64,000 bases of DNA from Incurvaria masculella (taxonomy: Eukaryota > Arthropoda > Insecta > Lepidoptera > Incurvariidae), in NCBI GenBank assembly GCA_946894095.1, contig OX335659.1, positions 7,695,501 to 7,759,500 of the forward strand. Direction: 5' to 3'. Position numbers and translations under genes: made by a program. Each line of letters opens with the position of its first letter. Positions within the stretch are counted from its first letter, which is position 1. Of the stretch, positions 1 through 16,543 are shown piece after piece. The notes beneath the pieces were generated by a model. That model saw nothing but the letters and a program-made list of their open reading frames with translations. It searched no databases and had not been told where the DNA came from.

Positions 1-2155
1 AATATGCGGATGATATTCTTATATACGTTGCTAACAAGTCGATACTTCAGGCAGCTAAAAGCTTAAACTCAGCCTTGAAAGAATTGCATTTATGGCTATC
101 CAACCACGGTCTGGATCTTTCTCCCTCCAAAAGTAACGCGGTTATTTTCACCAGGAAAAAAACAAACCCCGATGTTGTTATTTGCTATGATGATCATCCG
201 ATTTCAATTCAGAACCATGCCAAATTTCTTGGCGTAATTCTCGACTCTAAAATGAATGGTATTTTGCACTTAAATTACATTTCTGGAAAATGTGACAGAA
301 ATATTAACATTCTTCGTACTCTTTCTGGTGTATGGTGGGGAGCCCATCCATTTAACCTCAAATTGCTTTACAATGCATTAGTTCGTAGTCATATGGACTA
401 TTGTTCATTTATTCTTGAACCATGCAGCAAGAAAGCATTGTCTACACTTGAATTGATTCAAGCCAAATGTATGCGTTTGATTATTGGAGCGATGAAGTCA
501 TCGCCTAAAAATGCCCTCCAGGTAGAATGTGTAGAGCCCCCTTTAGCCTTGAGAAGGCAGTATTTAGCTGATAGATTTCTATTTCGCGCTGCTCAGTTAT
601 CAAATCATCCTATATTTCCCAAACTCCGCCTATTAGAAGAATACTCGCATGTTAAGAAATATTGGAGCTGTAAGTCTATAACTCCACTTACCCTAAGCTT
701 CAAGCTATTTGTTGCTATTGAATCCCCGATTACTCGATCGTCCCCCATCCCTCCATATAATTTTCCCTTTGCCTCCATTATTTTTAAACCAAAAATAGAA
801 TTTTTCATAGGAATTGACAAAGAATCGATCAACGCTGATAAAATATTCAATAAAGTCTCCTCTCAAAAGTGGCCTCTCTGGCAAAATATTTTTACTGATG
901 CTTCCAAATTATCCAGAGATGGATGTGTTGGAGCAGCTTTCATTCATACGAACATCAATGTTTCCAGATCATGGAAGTGTCCTCCAGAGGCGTCGGTTTT
1001 TACTGGAGAATGTGTGGCTATACTTGGTGCTGTAACTTACATAAGGTCATCTAATCTTAAAAAAACTGTTATCCTTACCGACTCCCTCAGTTGCCTTAAG
1101 GCTTTACACCAAAACCCTTTCAAAAATAAACCCCATAATATTGTTCTCTCCATCAAACACTGTCTTGCCCAGTGCAATGCCGATGACATGGAAATTGTTT
1201 TGGCTTGGATTCCAAGCCATGTTGGCATTGAATCCAATGAACTGGTTGACGGTTTAGCCAAAAGAGCGATAGAGTCTGGTGAACTCACTTATTATTCAAT
1301 TCAACCCTCTGATTTATTGTCTTTACCCAAACAAAGTCTATACAAGCGCTGGTCAATTGAATGGATTCGATCCAGAAGATCGAAAGGTAAATATTTTGCT
1401 GCATTACAACCAGAAATTCCGACAAAACCGTGGTTTTCTAAATATAAAAAACTGTCTAAAAAGGAAACTTCCGTTATATGTAGAATGCGATTGGGGCATT
1501 GTTGTACCCCAATATTTCTAACTAAGATCCACATTGGAGATACTTCCCTCTGTGAATGTGGATTAGATGAGGGAAACCTTGACCACATATTTTTTTCTTG
1601 CTCTCTCAATAATAATCCACCATTATATAAACTACTCACAGATTCGAAAATTGCTCTTCCTGCCAACATGAATACCCTATTAACCCTCGATCAACCCAGA
1701 GTAGTAAATATTATTTCCAAATTTATTAGATGTAATGACATTCAATTGTAGTTACTATTATGTGTAAAATAGTTCTCCTCTTAAATTGTTTTTTTTTTTT
1801 GTTTAGTGAAGTACCTATTAATTTTGTTTGTATTTTACTCTTATTTGCTCAGTAGCATTTATGTTCTTTTTAAACTTTTTATTCTTGATTTGTAATTAAA
1901 TCTTTACCAAAAGTGTTTGCGAGATTAAAAAAAAATTTTTTTTTGGCATTTATTAAATTCACTCAATTATTTTCACCCATTATCTCATCAAACCGTCAAT
2001 CAATAAAGTTTCAATGCCAAAAGTTTGTTTTGTAATAATTATGAAAGGACCAGAATAAATTACTTCAATTCAAGAATTCAAGAATCAAGAAGTGAAACTT
2101 GAAACTGGCAAATTGTCCACTCTGGACAGAGCCCAAAAGACAAATTAAAAAAAAA
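1..2155 (+). mobile_element. I-clade non-LTR retrotransposon, 3' part (5' end outside window)
   Basis: The window opens inside the RT domain of a LINE and runs through its RNase H domain, stop codon and 3' UTR. The 3' end is placed at the A-run at 2147-2155, because the last 60 bases before it (GAAACT..GGCAAATTGTC) match the 3' end of the full-length copy on the other strand at 16204-21939. RNase H at the C-terminus fits the I clade rather than jockey proper. The clade is inferred from domain order, not from a tree. Confidence 0.88.
3..1751 (+). CDS. LINE ORF2, C-terminal part: reverse transcriptase end plus RNase H
   Basis: The frame is open from base 3, where it reads YADDILIYV (RT active-site box), to a TAG at 1749-1751. 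The RT thumb region follows, with KFLGVILDSK and the LDYC-like segment MDYCSFIL. RNase H then shows its acidic residues in FTDASKL, TGECVAIL, TDSLSCL and SHVGIESNELVD. A Cys-rich tail (CECGLDEGNLDHIFFSC) follows, which is common in this type of LINE. The visible coding part has no internal stop, so this copy is not old. It is clearly diverged from, but collinear with, the copy at 16544-19012. Confidence 0.88.
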   Translation, partial: YADDILIYVANKSILQAAKSLNSALKELHLWLSNHGLDLSPSKSNAVIFTRKKTNPDVVICYDDHPISIQNHAKFLGVILDSKMNGILHLNYISGKCDRNINILRTLSGVWWGAHPFNLKLLYNALVRSHMDYCSFILEPCSKKALSTLELIQAKCMRLIIGAMKSSPKNALQVECVEPPLALRRQYLADRFLFRAAQLSNHPIFPKLRLLEEYSHVKKYWSCKSITPLTLSFKLFVAIESPITRSSPIPPYNFPFASIIFKPKIEFFIGIDKESINADKIFNKVSSQKWPLWQNIFTDASKLSRDGCVGAAFIHTNINVSRSWKCPPEASVFTGECVAILGAVTYIRSSNLKKTVILTDSLSCLKALHQNPFKNKPHNIVLSIKHCLAQCNADDMEIVLAWIPSHVGIESNELVDGLAKRAIESGELTYYSIQPSDLLSLPKQSLYKRWSIEWIRSRRSKGKYFAALQPEIPTKPWFSKYKKLSKKETSVICRMRLGHCCTPIFLTKIHIGDTSLCECGLDEGNLDHIFFSCSLNNNPPLYKLLTDSKIALPANMNTLLTLDQPRVVNIISKFIRCNDIQL

Positions 2156-2243
2156 TAATAAGCTCAGTCAGCCGATATGCTCTCAGTCGGTGTCAGACGT
2201 CAGTGATGAATTCAGTTGGGCGAGATTTCAAAGTATCAACAAA

Positions 2244-2318
2244 ATGTCGTCTTGTGTTGTTGGAAAATATGAAAATAACGCCATAAAGGACAACAAGAGC
2301 AATGGAATCACATTCCAC
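2244..2318 (+). pseudogene. THAP-like N-terminal exon remnant
   Basis: An ATG at 2244 opens 25 codons reading MSSCVVGKYENNAIKDN then GITFH, followed by GT at 2319 and an in-frame TAA. C-x4-[C] near the start and GITFH resemble the start of THAP zinc fingers, which begin P-element-type transposases and host THAP proteins. The expected second Cys is Tyr here, so the finger would be broken. A fragment that looks like a P-type C-terminus lies about 270 bp downstream. The assignment rests on a short motif. Confidence 0.35.
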
Positions 2319-2587
2319 GTATAAGTGCAAGCATATTCAGCATATTTTTAGTTTAGTTGACCTGAAACCTTTTATGTGTTGTAAAGGCGCAAACAGGGTT
2401 GGCACAAGCAAACTTAAATTGTCAGTTCGATTTTTATTTTTGTTTTCATTTCAGTATTACATATTGAACTAAATTTTATTTTAAAAACAAGTAGGGCTGC
2501 CAAAAAACAATAGTCTACGTACTGTTTATTATTTTTTATAATGTCGTTTAGGATGTTTGTATAATATGTCTTAGTTCTGAGGCTGTG

Positions 2588-2980
2588 ATAAAAAGGTACA
2601 TCCTTGAAAATGGTCAACATTTTACATGTGACAGACAGCTCGTTTCCATAAAGATTAAAATTCTCAAGTCGTTTCTTGGCTCAAATGTCCTTTTGTCATT
2701 GAATGAGTATTCATTCCTTCAACCTGCTACATTTAATCATAGACTCCATCTTCTTAGGGCTATTATCGAAAAATATGTAAATGTAAAACTTTATCATATA
2801 CATAAAACCAATCCGGGGATTAAAGCCGCCACAAAAGGACAAAAGCGTAATAAACTGAACCTATTTGAAGGAAATAAAAAAAAATTAAAAAGAAAGAACT
2901 TAGTGGTTTATCAAAATACCATCACACATTTACGGCGAACGGCAATAATCATCAACAGGCTTTACATAACACTGTACTGA
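2588..2980 (+). pseudogene. Possible C-terminal fragment of a P-element/THAP-type transposase
   Basis: An open frame of about 130 codons includes RAIIEKYVNVKLYHIHK and GQKRNKLNLFEG. The run 'helix, YVNVKLYH, basic stretch, KLNLFEG' resembles the C-terminal end of THAP/P-type transposase proteins. No catalytic part is present. With the THAP-like exon at 2244 it could be an internally deleted element. The match is from recall of family style and is weak. Confidence 0.3.
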
Positions 2981-2984
2981 CTAT

Positions 2985-4445
2985 TATTTGGACTATTTTT
3001 TAGCATCTAAAACGCATTGAACGAAATTTTTAAATGCATAAAATGCAAACATGGACAATTCAAGAATAATCAATATTATTTGTTTTGCAATGTTTGACCC
3101 ATACTTGCAATACATTAATGATTCCCTCTTTGTGTTTATTTTATTTTATGATTTAAATATTTACAAATTGTGTATATTTGACTTTATTAATTTATCCTTA
3201 ATATCGATGATTTTTACTCAGAAAAACGATGGTTTAAAGAATGATTCCATTAATATTTTTTTCATTTTCCCGCTTGCAAATTCGCGATAAGATTATTTGA
3301 TGCCTTGTTAACAATACAGTCATGGTACTACTTGTTCTGACCACTAGCACTAAATAGGAACCTCTTGTCATCTATGAGAAACTTTGGATTCTCTGAAAAT
3401 AGTCATAAGAAACGGTAACATTTTTTAAATTTATAGTATGTATAAATTATTGTTGTATATGTTTGTATTTTTTTTTATTTTTTTTATATTATTATAAATT
3501 AATTAATACAGAAAAAGGAATAAAACACAACTAAAGATTAAAATATTCCTCCATCATCGGCGCAATTGGCAACGTGCCGATGACGGAGGCCGCGTTACCC
3601 CGCTGAATGGCTAGGCTGATCTTCTGCCTAAGATAACTCGTAGTTCGATTTTGCTGAACTGTATGAATATATGAATAAACTATGAATAGGAACCTTAATA
3701 TTTTAATGTACAATACAATATATTGTTATTTATTTTTGTGATCATTTTTGGCAACCCTGCCGTTTTCACTTTCATTTTTCATTTAGTTTTGACGCGCCAT
3801 TCTGGTCAAAGGGCTTAGCATGCGCGCATCGTTGATGTGTCATGATGGATTAGGATGAATTTTGCACTATATCTACGACCAGACGTCACAAATGTCACCA
3901 TCCCTTTTTCTCACGCTATAACTAATTCAATTTAAGGAAATTGTTGTCTCATTTCATTCTTCCGCGATTAGATGAATCTATTTGTCACTTTTTCGCATGA
4001 TGCATTTCCTTATACCTTTGTCCTGCTCTTTTACCCTTTACGTATTAGAGTTTGGTGTGCATGTAAAAGTATAGGTGTGTGAGTTTTTTTAAAAATAGGA
4101 ACGCTTTTGAACTATCATCAGTATGGAGGTACCGTATCCATTCTTTTTCATCTAAGTTTGGAGTGATATAGGTCGACCGATCCTTCCATTTAGATCGCTC
4201 ATATAAAAAAATACCAATCACATGAATACTCAAATAAATAGCTGGCTTCGTCTTCCTTCCAAAAAGCACAACTTTTAATAGGCGTCAGGTTTGCATGGAG
4301 AAAACACGAGTTCGCAGGTAAAAGATAAAAAAAATTGTTTAGCTTTAGTGGCATCGCACTACATTTAAAATGATTAGAAAAGAACAACACTAAAGTGACT
4401 TGTGTAAAACGTTTGAACATGAGAAACTAGTTTCCATGATAAGAA
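2985..4445. other. AT-rich intergenic stretch upstream of SRP54
   Basis: I see no convincing gene. On the minus strand 3713-3531 encodes a 60-residue peptide ending in RQKISLAIQRGNAASVIG, which looks protein-like and may be the tail of a retroelement ORF, but I cannot name it. The rest is simple AT-rich sequence with no recognisable repeat. Confidence 0.4.
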
Positions 4446-4448
4446 ACT

Positions 4449-4572
4449 GTCGTATTCAGAGTGGGCGGACTAACTTTAGTGCGCGGATTATTGCCACGCT
4501 AAATCGGTTTTTGTATGGTTAATCTGGTGCAAATCCTATACTAAGTTCTGGCAGATTCACTCTGAATTCGAT
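4449..4572 (+). repeat. MITE family 2 (about 125 bp)
   Basis: A short element with inverted ends (TGTCGTATTCAGAGTG at the left, CACTCTGAATTCG at the right) and the internal phrase TTTTTGTATGGTTA. Further copies lie at 29476-29592, 35952-36078 (reverse) and 46060-46160. It is non-coding. Confidence 0.7.
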
Positions 4573-5017
4573 TTGAAAGTATGCACCGATGATTCACAGG
4601 TGACTGTGAATTAAAAGATTAAAAACCCCCCAGAACTACAGAAAAACTTAAATTCACACATCAGTAAGCTTTCTTGGGAAAGAAAAGACAAAATTTTTGT
4701 CAAAGATTTCGCAAAAATAGCTGCGCTCCCTACAATTCTATTTCTCGTTTCTATATTCTCTTTCTATTCTCTTTTACGATTTTCGTGGAAGGAAATCTTT
4801 GACGTGTACATAGTTATTTGACAGGGTTGTCATTCGCTTCGCATCCGTTGTTGTGGCCAAAGAAGATTTTAGTCGATTGTTTCGAGTTTCATTGCTGAGT
4901 TGTTTTCCAGATATTTTCCACCTTTTTGTGGATGGAAAATCAATTGCAAAGTATGTTCGGCTGGGAATCGTGACACACTCTGGCAGTGTTGGGGTTCGAT
5001 TTTTATAGTGACAGTAA

Positions 5018-11969
<6,952 letters not shown>

Positions 11970-12024
11970 TCGAGATGGGTGTGTGCAAGGGAACTCCATT
12001 ATTATATTTCTGCTAGATTTTATA

Positions 12025-12030
12025 AATAAA
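12025..12030 (+). terminator. SRP54 polyadenylation signal
   Basis: AATAAA lies 56 bases after the SRP54 stop codon and is followed by a T-rich stretch, as expected for 3' end formation. Confidence 0.6.
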
Positions 12031-12651
12031 TGGCTCTATTGATTTTGTTTTTTAATATTTTATTTTACTACCAGTTGAGGCACCCGGCTCCAGTCCGGTC
12101 AATGCCTCGACAACAGCGTCACCTACCCGGTCTAATTGTGAATCTAAACCATCCAGAGACCCACCCGAACACGCAAACAATTTAATGAAAACAGACAATG
12201 ATAGTTCAATGATATACACACATGTCGAAGATATCTGTATGTATTATAGAAATATATGTAATGATATCTCTTAAAATCCAATGCCTGTCTTTCTGTTCAC
12301 TCATATCTGTTCTAATCATAACTTCAAAACCACTTATCCGATTTTGCTGCCGTTTATATATGTATGTATGTATACCTTGAATCTATAGATGGGAGGGAGC
12401 AATGGGTTAAATATTCGATAATTAGGGGGATAAACCATAGTTTAGAATGTAAAGACATACAGAGTCAACTGACGGATGAGATCAAAATCGTTTCATACAA
12501 AATTTACGGAAATTTCTTTCTTTACTAAAAAAAAAAATTGTAAATTGCTATGTAACTTCAAGATAATTATATGAAGTAATGTAAATATACTTTTTTCGTA
12601 CTAAGCAGGTACGTAGCTTATTCAAAGAAATGTGATACGTTTGTATGTATG

Positions 12652-12870
12652 TATAATCGACCGTGAAGCAAGGACACATTAATTTAAGAAAGAGCCCAGT
12701 AAAAAGAACTCCTTTACGAATATACTGCAAGGCTTGACCCGAACCAGCAAAACATACTATTCGCAGGTATTGCGTCTACCAATTTCGTCACCTGCTGTAA
12801 AGCCATAATTTGGAATTCTACAGTCCCTCTTCCTGTAATCAATGCCTCCTACTAACAGTGTTTTAAGATT
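12652..12870 (-). repeat. Repeat B, reverse copy
   Basis: It begins TATAATCGACCGTGAAGCAA and carries GCGTCTACCAATTTCGTCACC, the complement of the tRNA-Leu-like box of the copy at 9920-10130. The far inverted end is not found, so the copy is probably truncated. Confidence 0.55.
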
Positions 12871-13099
12871 TTACCTACATACATTTATTTTACACTTCAT
12901 CTGCATTGCGGGCATTGATTCTCGCTGCATTCTATCCATATCATAGGGCTTCGGAGCTGCTTAACGCTGTCCCTCTGTCCTCTTTCTACCACCGCACAAT
13001 GCGGAATAGGCTGGGAATGCACATATTCACTGTCGACATTCCCAAAATAAGAACCCAGTGATCGTCTAGATCTTTTATCTATAGGGTTGGTAAAGCAGC

Positions 13100-13428
13100 G
13101 GCGAGCTGCTCGTAGCCTAGTGGCGTGGGGACTTGACTAGCATACCAGAGGTCTGGGTTCAAATCCTCGCCCTTTACATACACCACTTTCTTTCTCTTTC
13201 TGAGTTGGATAAGTGCATTTAGTGACGAATGCGAGTTGCTCCATGGTTCGGAATCCATGTAAAATTGTGGGATGTAGGAAGCGGCAATGAAAAATTTACC
13301 ATGTTTTCCATTCAGTTAAATGTAACCATGCTCATAAAGGGAAGGTCTTGACATGGCACCTGATTCCTTCGGGAATGTGGTGTATTGGGCTAATATCATA
13401 ACGGTAATTGTGTAGTCATACATTACAA
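13100..13428 (+). mobile_element. tRNA-derived SINE copy lacking A-tail
   Basis: The head GCTCGTAGCCTAGTGGCGTG and B-box GGTTCAAATCC are followed by the family body up to ATCATAACGGTAATTGTGTAG. Part of the middle and the A-tail are missing compared with the copy at 10229. Confidence 0.7.
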
Positions 13429-14429
13429 ACTGTATTATATTTGTAATGTATTTATTTTTACTGGGCTCCTTTAATTAATGTGTCCATGCTTCACGGTCGA
13501 TTATAAATACATATCACATTCCATTATCGATATAGTTTATTTTCAAGACTCCTAAGCCAACATTAAATGTGTTCAAAACTATATTCACAGACTTTTCGTA
13601 ATCAATAAAAGTCACTTTAAAATTAACTCATAGATTATATCTTAATAGGAATGTCATTACATCCACATTGATACATTCATGACAAAAAAGTCCTAAAATT
13701 CAGAAAGTATAAACAATAATAAGGTGCAACGACATATGTTAGGTGCCAAAAACATTGTTTTGTTTGTCAATCATGATGAGGTGAAAACATTGTTTAATTT
13801 ATTGACTATGGAGAATATATTTTTTAATGGTTCCCAAAAAAACACGGTAAAAAAACGTGATCTTCATAAGGGAGTGTGTGAGTCCATGAAGATGGCGCCA
13901 CAGTAGTTTATAGCTATATTTGCTGTAACTCCCCAAAATCAGGAAGTTACTAGCCATAACTATAGTGGTGAGCACACTACGCTGTGATGTATGTCATCTC
14001 ATACAACCTTTTGTAAAGAAGGCTATCATTTGTAAGATCATTATAAGATAAAGTTCAAAATGATACTAATGGTAAATAGCAACATTTTGCACACATCCTC
14101 ACAAAAATCTACGCGATTCCAACTTATTTTTGTAATTGTTAAAAAGATTAAATACATAATTGAATAATGTGCTAGCTACTACAGTTACAGTTTGTAACTC
14201 CCTACGTTTGATGAGTTACAGCAGAAATAAGTATGAACGACTGTGACGCCATCTACTCTGACGCGCGGTTCGATTTGAACCATCGTTACCAAAAGCACGC
14301 TCAAAACTGATTCGCGCTTACACCCCTCAAAATAGCATCCCGTGATATTATATGTTCTGTGATCCCGTGGACGGTATGAATGAAGTTAACGCTGTGTCAC
14401 GCAACGCAATGCCGTACATAGCATACATA

Positions 14430-16140
14430 CCCAGCCACCACTACAGTGCCTATCCTGGAGCACCATGCTGCTGTCATAGCCAAAGTTGAGGAATTCCTGT
14501 CAGCCCCACTTCCACTGCTCCGGGGCGACCTGTACATCTCCCCGTCAGAGCTGGCGAAGGCTGTCACTCGCCTTCCCAAGCGAAAGGCGCCCGGACCAGA
14601 TGGGATCCCAACAATGGCCTTGCTGCAGATGCCTAGAAGATCCTCGGTCGCATTGACCAGGATTTTCAACGGCATCCTCCGAACCGGACACTTCCCGGCC
14701 GCTTGGAAGACTGGAAAGGTCATCGTCCTCCCCAAGCCCGGCAAGGACCGCCGGCTACCTGCGAGCTACAGACCCATTACGCTGCTGTCCCACATTGCAA
14801 AACTCTTCGAGCGCCTGCTACTGCGGAGAATCCAGCCGCACGTCCCATTACGTGACGAACAGTTTGGCTTCCGCAGTCAGCACTCCACTACTCTTCAGCT
14901 CACGCGTGTTCTGCACCACCTGGCAGTTGAGCGTAACCATGGCTGTTACACCGTGGGTGTCTTTCTCGATATCGAGAAGGCATTCGACCGTGTATGGCAC
15001 GCGGGGCTCCTGCATAAGCTGCTGGACACCACCACTCCACGTGCAATCCTGAGGACAGTAGCGTCCTTCCTCGAGGGACGTCGGTTTTATGTCTCGGTGG
15101 AGGGGCATGACTCACCCACGCGGCCGATCATGGCAGGCGTGCCACAGGGCAGCTGCCTTTCGCCGCTCCTCTATGCGGCCTACACCAATGATATTCCCAC
15201 CCTGTTAGGGCATCTACAGGAGTGGGAACAGGACGTGACGCTCGCGCTGTTTGCGGACGACAGCGCGTATTTCGCCTCATCGCGTCGGGCGGATATAGCA
15301 GCCTCAAAAATGCAGCGGTTGCTGGACCTGCTACCTGAGTGGCTGGACAAATGGAGGATGGCCGTTAATGTCGGGAAAACGGCCGCCATCGTAACTGGCC
15401 AACAGCGCACATACCCACGCAACCTGCAGCTCCGAGGTCAGGACGTAGAGTGGCAATCCTCAGTACGCTACCTCGGCTGTACCATCGACCGGTCACTACG
15501 CATGACGCCTATGGTGGATCATGTCATCCGACAAGCCAAGGCGGCACGCGCTCTCCTGAGACCGGTCATCTCATCAAGACTGCCGTTGAGAGCGAAGCTG
15601 AGGATCTACAAAACGTACGTCCGCTCGCGACTCACCTATGCAGCCCCAGCATGGTATGTGCTAAGCTCAGCCACTCAGAGGAAGAGAATCCAGGTACAGC
15701 AAAACGTCACCCTCCGCATGATAGTGGGGGCCGGGCGCTACGTCAGAAATGACGTAATCGCCAACGACGTGCTGATGCCACCGGTGGAGGAATTTATTGT
15801 GAAGCTCGCGCGCCGCATGTTTGAGCGCGCTGATGCTTCACCACATCCACACCTCACCAATCTTGCCCCCCTGCACGCACGGCCGCCCGAAGGACGCCCG
15901 CTGCCCCGAGAGCTGCTGCTGCACTCCCCGTCGTTCGGCCAGGAATGACGTGGTTGAATGCAGCGCCTGCCCGATGGCTCGAGGAAATGATGCCCAGCCC
16001 GCCGCTAGCTCATAGCGGCTGACCAAGGACCGGCACTGCAGAGCATGCCGAGAAGCAGTCCGGGTAATAGGGGATACCCTCAGGCCCGTACCTGCACACA
16101 TACCGTGCAGAAGACCCCAGACGACGCCGTGTACGCTGTC
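14430..16140 (+). mobile_element. jockey-type LINE, 5'-truncated
   Basis: A GC-rich block stands out from the AT-rich surroundings. It encodes an RT without endonuclease or RNase H and then a GC-rich 3' UTR. A fragment of a sister copy at 46510-46165 (minus strand) shares the 3' end of the ORF and the UTR phrase CAGAGCATGCCGAGAAGCAG. The 3' limit is approximate, because no clear A-tail or target-site duplication was seen. Confidence 0.75.
14446..15948 (+). CDS. jockey-clade reverse transcriptase (partial ORF2)
   Basis: The frame is open for 500 codons. RT boxes in order are KAPGPDGIP, SYRPITLLSHIAKLFERLL, EQFGFRSQHST, LDIEKAFDRVWH, GVPQGSCLSPLLYAAYTNDIP, the active site LFADDSAYF and VRYLGCTID. 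The whole endonuclease and the RT start are missing (5' truncation). The C-terminus reads LHSPSFGQE then stop, whereas the sister fragment near 46.4 kb continues past this point, so a small indel near 15930 probably shortened it. As it stands it cannot retrotranspose. Confidence 0.85.
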   Translation: MPILEHHAAVIAKVEEFLSAPLPLLRGDLYISPSELAKAVTRLPKRKAPGPDGIPTMALLQMPRRSSVALTRIFNGILRTGHFPAAWKTGKVIVLPKPGKDRRLPASYRPITLLSHIAKLFERLLLRRIQPHVPLRDEQFGFRSQHSTTLQLTRVLHHLAVERNHGCYTVGVFLDIEKAFDRVWHAGLLHKLLDTTTPRAILRTVASFLEGRRFYVSVEGHDSPTRPIMAGVPQGSCLSPLLYAAYTNDIPTLLGHLQEWEQDVTLALFADDSAYFASSRRADIAASKMQRLLDLLPEWLDKWRMAVNVGKTAAIVTGQQRTYPRNLQLRGQDVEWQSSVRYLGCTIDRSLRMTPMVDHVIRQAKAARALLRPVISSRLPLRAKLRIYKTYVRSRLTYAAPAWYVLSSATQRKRIQVQQNVTLRMIVGAGRYVRNDVIANDVLMPPVEEFIVKLARRMFERADASPHPHLTNLAPLHARPPEGRPLPRELLLHSPSFGQE

Positions 16141-16190
16141 AAATGGCTGTCATTGAGCTGTCATTAAGCGTGTTTATCTGTAGTTCTCTG

Positions 16191-16203
16191 ATCATATGCA
16201 CTT
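16191..16203. repeat. Target-site duplication, 3' side of I-clade LINE
   Basis: ATCATATGCACTT here is repeated exactly at 21940-21952. The two copies bracket the minus-strand LINE, the last two T bases being shared with its A-tail complement. Confidence 0.85.
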
Positions 16204-16543
16204 TTTTTTTTTTTTTTAACTTCCTTTGTGGCCTCTGTCGTTATATAAGCGACAATTTGCCAGCGTCGAGTTTCACTTGATCTTTTTCGGTTAAATACTT
16301 TTAATGAAGTAATGGATGAATAATTTGGAGTAGATTATATGAATACCAAATATTTTGAGAAATCTCGCAAATTCTTTCACAAACTTGAAATTAAGTATAA
16401 AAACAATAATACCTACTTCGGTTGAACCTAAATAAATGAACTAAATATATTGGAAGTTCCCACATAAAAATAAACATTACAACTTAAAAATATTACACAT
16501 AAGAGGATAACATGAATCTTAACTATTTACAATAAAGAGTAAA

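Larger units (their letters stand above)
12031..14429. other. Intergenic repeats downstream of SRP54
   Basis: No host gene is seen. It contains a GC-richer unidentified patch (12060-12175), repeat B on the minus strand (12652-12870), a SINE copy (13100-13428) and a repeat B end fragment (13445-13505). From 13510 to about 14400 I see nothing recognisable. Confidence 0.5.

Noticed and set aside
14397..14744. Antisense frame at the start of the jockey RT
   Set aside because: Shadow of the GC-rich jockey frame, which has clear RT motifs on the plus strand.
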